Below are positions 16,625-25,600 of a stretch of DNA of 64,000 bases, in pieces (the stretch's first letter is position 1; each line of letters starts with the position of its first letter). Position numbers and translations under genes: made by a program. Source of the DNA: an uncultured Collinsella sp. (GTDB lineage Bacteria > Actinomycetota > Coriobacteriia > Coriobacteriales > Coriobacteriaceae); NCBI GenBank assembly GCA_900761995.1, contig CAAFEY010000184.1, positions 5,830 through 69,829 on the forward strand, written 5' to 3'. The notes beneath the pieces are model-generated. The model made no database searches, was not told where the DNA came from, and saw nothing but the letters and a program-made list of their open reading frames with translations.

Positions 16625-19600
16625 CTAGCGGCGCCTGCGGTACAGGACCGCGCCGCCCGCGACGGTCAGAGCGCCGATGCCGGCCATGGCACCGAGCGCC
16701 TCGACCGGCAGGCTGCGGTCGCCGGTGTCGGGCATACCGCCCTTGGAGCCGCTGCCGGAGCCGTTATCTGAACCGCCGCCCGAGCCGCCACCCGGCGTGC
16801 CGGGGTTCTCGGGGGTGCCGGGGGTGCCGGGCTCCTCGGTGTAGCTGTTGGTGAAGACCGGCGGCAGGTTGGCGTCGCCCTCGTAGGAGACCTTCGCCGA
16901 CAGATAGCCCGTCTTGGTGCCGTCTGCCGCCTCGTCGCTCACCGTGACGACGATCTTGTGCACCGCCTTGTCGTAGGTCACGTGCGCCTGGCCGTCGTCG
17001 ACCTCGCTCACCGTGAAGGTGTAGGTGCCAGCCTGCTTGAAGGTCAGCGCATCGAACGTGACGCTGCCGTCCGCGGCATTCTTGGCGGTCGACATGACCT
17101 TGCCGTCCCGGCCCTTGAGCTCAAAGCTAAACTGGCCCGCCTTGAGCTCGGCGCCCTTGAGCACCTTGGCGGCGCCCAGCTTGAGGGTGACGGGTGCGGC
17201 CTCGTAGCCGTTGGTAAAGGTCACCGAGGTGTCGCCCACGGCATTGCCCTCGGCATCCGCCAGCTCGTGCTTGACGGCGAGCGTACCGTTTTTGGCATCG
17301 GTGACCGTCGTGCGCACGCGGTACGTCGCCTTGTCGTATGTCACGCCGCCCGCCGTGCCGGCGACCTCGCGCAACTCGTAGCTGTGCATGCCGGGCGCGG
17401 TGTAGGTGACGGGGCTGAGCGCGACCGTGCCGTCGGCGGCGTTCTTGCCCGTCGCCGCGACGCTCTCGCTGCCGTCGGCGGCAAGCTCGACCAACTGGAA
17501 CTCGAACTCGCCCTCGGCCAGGTCACGGCCCTTGAGCTTCTTGTTCACCTTGATCTGGTCGGTGACGGAGCTCGGCGTCGGGTTCACGCCGTAGGTGTTG
17601 GTGAACCCGAACGCGCCCTTGCCCTCGGGCGTGCCCTCTGCGGGCAGGACCTCCGCGGCGAGCGTGCCCGCGTTAGTGTCCTCGACCACCTTGACCGTGA
17701 AGGTCCTCGTCGCCGTCGCGTCGTTGACCACGCCGTCGACCGAACCGGACTCGCTCACCCGGTAGGCGAACGTCTTGGTGCGCAGACCTTGGCCGTCGAT
17801 CTCGGCGTCGTCGAGGTCGCTCGGCTGCTTAAACGTGACGTGGCCCAGCTCGACGTTGCCGGCGGCGTCGTTGGTCGCCTCGGTTACCGTCTTGCCGGAG
17901 GCGTCGACCGGCGCGGGCGCGCCGTCCAGCGGCTCAATCTTAAAGGTGTACTTGCCCTCGATGTCGGCCTGCGTGAGGCCGAGTCCGGCCTGGCCGAACG
18001 CCAGCGTCTTGGTACCCGCGAGGTCGACCGGCGCCTCGTCGGCGCGGTAGCCGTTCACGAACGACAGCTTGCCGTCGGAGCCCTCGGGGTAGACCACGGC
18101 CACATCCAGCCCGCCCTTGCCGTTATCGGTCGCCTTGACCGTGATGTCAAAGCTCGACGCGGTCGCCGTCACGCCCGCGGGCAGCGCCGCCGTGTCCTCG
18201 GAAACGGTATAGGGGATGGACCAGGAGCCGTCGGCCGCCTTGGTGGCGGTGCCGTCCTTCACCATCTGCTCGAGCGAGCCGGTGGTGTAGGCGATGGGCG
18301 AGAATGTGAGCGCCGCGGCCTCGCCGTCGCCGGAGGCCCGGTTGGAGGCGGTCGCGACCGGGTTGCCCTGGGCATCGCGGACGGAGAACGAGAACTCGCC
18401 CGCCGCCGCGGCTCGGCCCGTCAGCGTCTTGGTGGCGTTAATTGCCACGTTGCCCTCGCCGCCAAGCGTTCCGGTGGCCTCGTAGGAGTTCTGGAACGCG
18501 ACCGTCACGGGCGCGGGCGCCGACGTGGCGTCATCTGCCGTGGAGACCTCGCTGCGTGCGACCTCGACACCGTCCTTGGCAACCGCGGTCGTGACCGTGA
18601 GTCTGCCCGTCGCGGCGTCGTAGGTGGGCGCGATGGTCACCGTGCGCGGCGCGGTGTCGTTGGCGTAGCCCTCGCCGCCGAGCTTGGTCTCGGTGACGGT
18701 GAAGCTGTAGGTCTTGCCCGCGTCGGCGTCGGTGAACTTCACGTCGCCCTTGGCGTCGCTGCCGATGAGGTCGACCAGGTCGGCCGCGCCGTCATCGGCC
18801 GCGGCCACGGCGTAGGCGTCCCCGTCGGTCTTGAGGCCGAGCTTGGCGGCCGTCTCAGCGTCCGCGGTCACGGTGAAGGCGAACTGCCCCGCCTCCATGG
18901 CGCGGCCGGAGAGCGTCTTGGACAGGCGCACGCCCGCACGGGCCGAGTAGTCGAGCTCGGTCGTGTAGGTGTTGACGAAGTCGCCGCCGCTCACCTCCGC
19001 GATCGCGGGCGTCGTGGCCGTGAGGTTGCCGGAGCCGTCATCGGTCACGGTCACCGTCATCGTGGCGACGTGGCCGTCGTAGGCCACGCCGGCGATGGCA
19101 GAGCCGTCATCGGGCCTGACCTCGCGCACCGTGTAGGTGAAGGTCTTGGCGCGCACGCGCTTGCCGCCGACCTCGGCGAACCCAGCATCCTTGATGTCAT
19201 CGAGCGTGTAGCGGATGGGGCCGAAGTCGAAGGCGACCCTATCGCCCGCCTTGGTGCCGGCGGCCGTCACGCTGACGGTCTTGGAGCCGTCGGCAGATCC
19301 CTCGGGCATGGGCGCGCCGTCCTCGCCCGCGAGCGCGAACTGGAAGCTGTCGCCCTCCGCCCAGTCGCGACCCCTGAGCGTCTTGGTGAAGAGCCCCGCG
19401 GTGGAGACGTCCCTGCCCTCGGCGGCCGTTCCGTACGTATTGGTGAACGCGACGGTCGCGCCGTCCTCGGTCACGGCGCCCTCGGCCTTGGAGCCGTCAG
19501 CCCCGTTGACCGCGGTCGTGTAGCCCTCGGCGGCGTCCTCGGCCACGGTGTAGCGCGCGCCCACAGGCAGGCCGGCGACGGTCTTCCCCTCGCCGTCCTT

Positions 19601-22600
19601 AAGCTTGAAGGCCACCTTGCCGTCCGCGAACGTCACGGCGTGCTCGCCCTTTCCGAAGGTGCCGGAGACGGGCTCGCCGTCCCCGTCGGTCAGCGCGACC
19701 GTAAAGCCGAACTCGCGCTGGCTGTCGCCGCCGACGACGGTCTTCTTGACGGTGAGGCTGCCGGTCTTGGCGGTGTTGGTAAAGATGGCCGCCTCGACCG
19801 TGCGCTCAGCAGCATCGCCCGCATCGTCAGTCAGCTGTGCAATCTCGGTCTTGGCAGACAGCTTACCGGCGTCGTCGTCGGTCACCGTGACGGTGACACG
19901 ATAGGTGGCCTTCGAGAACGTGAGTGCTGCCTCGTCACCCGGCTGCTCGGTAATCACATAGGTATAGGTACCGGGCTTGGCGTACTCGATGGTACCGAAG
20001 TTGCCGACCTGGGCATCCTTGTGCAGCTCAATCGTCGACACGCCGTCCTTGGCGCCCTTGGGCATGGGTGCCTCGCCTTGGGCAGTCAGCGTCATGGTAA
20101 AGGCATCCGATGTCATCCAGTTGCGTCCGGAGATCTTCTTTTGCACCTTAAAAGCGTTTTCCACCTTTGTGGACTCCACGCTGTAGACGTTGGTGAAGCC
20201 CACCTGCGTCGCCTGTCCGACGGTACCCTTCTGGGGGTTCGCCTTATCGACAACCGCAAAGCCGTCTTCGCTCGTCATGAGCTCACCCTTGGAGTTGAGC
20301 TCCCGCACCTCGTAGTGAGCACCCGCAGGCAAGGTAACCGTGACGGAGCCGCCAGCCTTGAGCGTGATGGTGTCACCGCTCTTGATCTGTCCGCTTACAT
20401 AAGTGCCATTGGTGCCACTGGGGCGACCGGCGTACGCAAAGGTGCCGGCCAGAGGCGTTGTGCCATCGGCCTGGTAGAGCAGTACCTTAAAGGTAAATGC
20501 CTTGTTGGGCGCGGTGATGCCTTCGGCGGCCGTGACCGTCTTGCTCAACGTCAGGCGCCCGTCAGAGACCTCATCGGTAGTGGTGTTAGTCTTGACGGCA
20601 GGGTTGTTGCCGACCGTCACCGACGCCTGGTTGGAAATATTGCCCGAAGCGCCACCGCTCTTAAACGCGTCCTCGGTCACGCGGACCTTAAACTGAACCG
20701 TACCCTCCTTGCCGGCGGGAACGTCCGCCAGCGTCCAGGTGAGCTTGCCGTCATTGTCCTTGGAGCCGGCATCCTTATGGTCGCCGGCGAACTCCACGAA
20801 CTCGGTTCCCGCGGGAACGGTATCGGTGATCGTCACCGTGGCAGACACGCCCTCAGTGTTCTTGTAGCCGATGGTGTAGGTGAGCTCGTCGCCCAGCGCC
20901 ACACCCGACCCCGTCGAATCCTGAGCATCGCTCTCGGACTTCTTGGGCACGTAGTTGGTCGTGGTGCCGGTATAGCTCTTGTTGTCAGCCCAAACGGTGG
21001 CAGTGTTATTGATGGTGTCGACAGCGCTTTGGGCGTCCTTCACAGCGTCCTCGGTAATCTTGACGCGCACGCGCACCGAACCGTGGCTGCCCGCGGGTTG
21101 CTTACCCAGGTTCCAAGTAAGCGACTGGCCGCTCGCGGCGCCCTTATCAGCATACTCGCCCTCAAAGGCCTCGAACACGACGCCCGTGGGAAGCTCGTCG
21201 TTCACTGTCACGAAGGCATCGGCTTCGGTATTGGCCCAGTTGATGGTATAGACGTAGGAGTCGCCCACAGAGAGCAACTGCCCGTCGATGTCCACATCGG
21301 GCTTCGCGACCGTGCCAATCGTCTTGACCTTATCACGCGTGTTGTGGAAAACGATCTTGCCGTTCTCGGTACCATCGCGATAGGTCACCTTGAACGTCAG
21401 CTTGCCGTTGTTGTTGTCGGTCACCTCGAGCAGCACCCGACACGTCGCAGACGTATCCACGGGACGCACGCCCGCGGGCAGGTTGGCCAAGCGCTCCTTT
21501 GCCACCAGGTTAAAGCTGTAGGTGGTGGTGTGGTCGGCATTGTGTCGTTTGATGGCAATGCCATCGTTGACGGCGCTGGCAAGGTCAATCGCCTGCCCAT
21601 CAGTTCCGCTGGTAGCATCACCAAGCTTAAAGTAAACCTTGCCGAAGTCGACCGTTGCGGTACCGTTCTCGCCCGCCTGGGTCGTGCCCTCATCCTTCTT
21701 TTCGAGCGAGCCATCGGCCTTCTCGGCATATAGGTCAAACGTATACTGGCCAGCCTCGATCTTGTCGCCGGAGTCCATCACCTTCTCGGCGGTAAGGCCC
21801 TCGAATTTTCCGGTTGCAGCATAGTTGTTGGTAAAGAACACCTTTGCCTTGGCAGCACTGTTCTCGGAGCTAAAGGGCTTCGTATCGCGGGGCTCTTCAA
21901 CTTCGTTGGCGTCATAGTGCTTGACCGTGGTCACGGTATAGAGCGAACCGTCGCCGCGCTTCTTAACCGCAATCTCTACCATCCAATAGGTGGAGTCGTA
22001 TGTATAGCCGCCCTTGCCGCCGTCATTCTCAACAACCTTGTAGGTGAACGTCTTGTCTGCATCATCCGTCGCGAAGGTCAGGCCGCCCAAAATACCGGTA
22101 TGGGACGTGCCATCGGCCTGCGGTTCATCGTTTGTCACGGTGAGCTTGCCTTCATCCGCGCGCAGCAGCTTGTTGAGCTTTTCGATTGAAGCATCACCCT
22201 CGCCCGTCACCGTAAAGCCAAACATGCCGGCATGCAGGTCGTGCCCGTTAAGCGTCTTGACGATCTCAAGACCGCCTTGGAGCTCGTAGCTCGTTGAAGT
22301 TTGGTAACTATTGGTGAAGATGAAGCCTTCCGAGCCGGTCGCACCATCGGCGCGGGCCACAAGCTTGCCGCCCTCATCGGTTACGGTAACGGTCACGGTA
22401 TAGATGTGCTGGTCATACTTCCACTCGCCGAGGCCGCTGTTCGGGGCCAGCTCATTAATAGCAAACTTATACGTGCCCGGTTTGTTAAAGGTAAGCTTCG
22501 AGAAATCGACCTGATAGTGCTCCCCGTCCTTGAGGCCCTCCTTCGTTTGCTTCTTCTCGGCATAGCCGTTGTCCACGCTCATCGAAGAGCCGGTGATGAG

Positions 22601-25600
22601 CTTGCTGTCGACAGCAGCCCGGGTAGCATCGTCAGCCGCGGTCATGGCAAAGGTGAACTTGCCCGGAGCATTGGCACCGACAACTACCTTTGTCACAGAC
22701 GGAGTGTAGGTCGCCGCCTCGGTAACCGTATAGGTGTTCTTGAATTTGACCGTCGCGACACCGGTGGACGTTGCATCCGAGGGGTAGATCCACTGACCCT
22801 CAAGCTCGTCGCCACCGTCACCCGGCTTGCTTACCGACGTCGTGACCCTGAGCGTACCGTCGCCGCTATCCGCCACGACAGCCTTAACCGTATGGACCGT
22901 CTCGTCGTACTTATAGCCCGTCGCTTTGTCGTCAATCTCGCTCACCGTATAGGTGAACGTCTTGCCGGCATCATCCTGAGTGAAGGTCAGCCCGCCCGCA
23001 GGTACCAAACTCACGGTCTTGGGAGCATCGGCCTCGACGCTTGCGGTCTCAAAGACCTTGCCGTCCGTGGAAATGCCAACCTTGCTGGCAGATGTCTTGT
23101 CGGCAGGCTTGACGATATAACGGAACGTGCTCTTAGGCGAACCAAAAATGGTCGCGTCCTTGGGATACGTCAGCGTTTTCTCGATCTGCAGGCCACCAGC
23201 GGCGCCATAGTCGAGGCTTGCCGCATAACGGTTCACAAACGAGACAGTAGGCGTCGTGGCGCCGGCCTCACTTGCATCGTACTGCTGCACGTAAGTATTC
23301 GGTTTTTGCTTGAGCTCGACGATCTTTTCATCCGTCAACTTACTCGCATCGGTGCCATCGCCCAGCAGCTCCGTCACACCCGCGCCCTTGAGCACGGTCG
23401 TCACGGTGTAGAGCTTAGCGGGGTCGTTCTCGCGTGCAAGAACCTTGACGAGCACGATAGCGTCACCAGTGTAGCCGGTGTCATAGGTGTAGCCGGCAGC
23501 AGCAGGCTGGTTCTCGTGAATGCGATAGGCAAATGTACGGCCAAGGTCCTGTTCCGTGAGGTCGCGGGCAAAGAGCTTCTCTTGCCCGCTTGCGCTCACC
23601 ACAGCGCCGGACACGCCGGCCCCTGCCACCTTATTGGACAGGCTGGCCTCGGAGCCATCGACCGACGTCTGAACGCCGTTGTACCAAAGGCCCGTCACGG
23701 CAAAGGTAAACTGGCCCGCGGTAGAGGCGCGACCCTCAAGAGTCTTGCTCACCGTCACGCCATCAAAGGTGCCCGATGCACGGTACGCGTTGGTAAAGGC
23801 AGCCTTGTCGGTTACGATCTTGTCCGCATCGGAGGCACCGGTGTTGGCGTAGGTCACGCTCGACACACGCAGCTTGCCCGTGTGGTTGCCCGACTCGTCC
23901 AGATCGGTCACCACAACGGTCGCGCGGGCGGTGTGCTTGTCCATGGACATGCCCGCCTGGCCATCCTGCGCAGCATTCTCGGTAATGTTGAAGCTAAAGG
24001 TGCCCGCGCGGTTGAACGTCACGGTCGGGGCGGCTTCGGTGCCAAAGGCAAACGAGGCCACGCGTCCCGACTCGGGCGCGCTGGCGACTGCCTGGCTGGC
24101 GTTAATAGCGACAGCCCCGTCTGCCACCGCCTGCGCAGTGGTCTTGTTCAGACCAGTCACGCCGGCATCGTCCGTAGCGGCGGCAAGGTTAAAGGTGTAG
24201 CTCTCGCCCTGGTTCCAGTCGCGACCGCTCACGGTCTTTTGGCCCTGCAGGGTCACGCTCGTGGGCTCCACACTATATATATTGGTAAAGACGGGCGTGT
24301 CATTCTCGTCCAGCTGCTTCACCGTGCCGTCCGTCTCGGCCTTGTAGTACTCAACCGAGGTCTGGATGCCGGCGCCCTTTGCGACATTGCGCACCACGGC
24401 GTAATAGACCGATTCGTCGTAGGTCACACCCGCGACACTGCCGGGGTTCTCAGTGGGCTTGTTCTCAGTGAGCGTGTACACATAGGCGTGTCCCGCATCC
24501 TTATTGACGGTATAGGAGGTCGCCGGCCACCTCACCTCGCCGTCGGCGTTATTGCCCACGGTCGCGGTGTTACCCTCGGTGCCCTGAGGCATGGGGGCCT
24601 CGATGCTCGTGTCGATCGTATCGGGGCTGAACGTTGCGTTGGCATCCTTGTAGCCACCCATGCCCTCGAGCGTAAAGCCAAAGGTGTTCTGGGTAAGCGG
24701 GAGCGTTCTGGCGTTGTCGGTCAGGTTCTTTTTTGCATGGATGGTGATGTCCTTCTCATACTCGTCGTAGCGGTTGGTGAAGGTAGCTACCTTATCGGTA
24801 ACCTCCTTCTTAGTCTCGGCGCCCGCGTCGTCACGTACCTGCATCACCTTCACGCTCGTAACGACCAGGGCACCGGCTTGGTTGTCCTCAACCACGACCG
24901 TTGCGGTATAGACAGCGGCAGAATAGCTTATGCCGTCCGCCCTGGCATCGGAGCCGGGGATAACCTCCGAGATGGTATAGATGTAGGTGCCCGGCTTGAA
25001 ATAGGTGATGTCGCCAAACGTTGCCGTCTTATAGGTGGTGTCGTCAAACTTTGCCGTCGGGGCTTTCTCGGTGATCTCGACCGTCGACACCTTGCTCTTG
25101 GCGCCATTGGGCATGGGGACGCCGTCATCGGCCGTAAGCTGCACGGTAAAGGTATCGGAATCGTTCCAATCGCGGCCGTTGAGCCTCTTCTTGACGCTCA
25201 GGCGATCTTTGGCATCAAGCGTTACCGAGCTGGCGCTGTAGTTGTTGGTGAACTCAAGCTTGTTGCTCGCGGGAATCTCTCCACCCTCGAGCTTGCCGAT
25301 CTTACCCGTGATGGTGTTGCCGGTTCCCGTCTGCTCCACGCCGCCGGCCTTACGGCTCACAAGGCTAAAGCCGGCCGGAAGCACCGACTCGTCGGCAGAG
25401 CCGGTCACAGTGTTAACGATGCTCGCCAGCACATTGCCACCGGACTCCTCGCCCTTAGTGGTGAGCTCGCTCACGCTATAGCTGTCGCCCTTCATAAGGT
25501 CGTATACGCGGATGGTCTCGCCGGCCTTGATGGAATGGGTGTCGCCGTTCATAAGCCTAAAGGAATTGCCCACAGCTTTGCCGCTCGCATCGAACACATG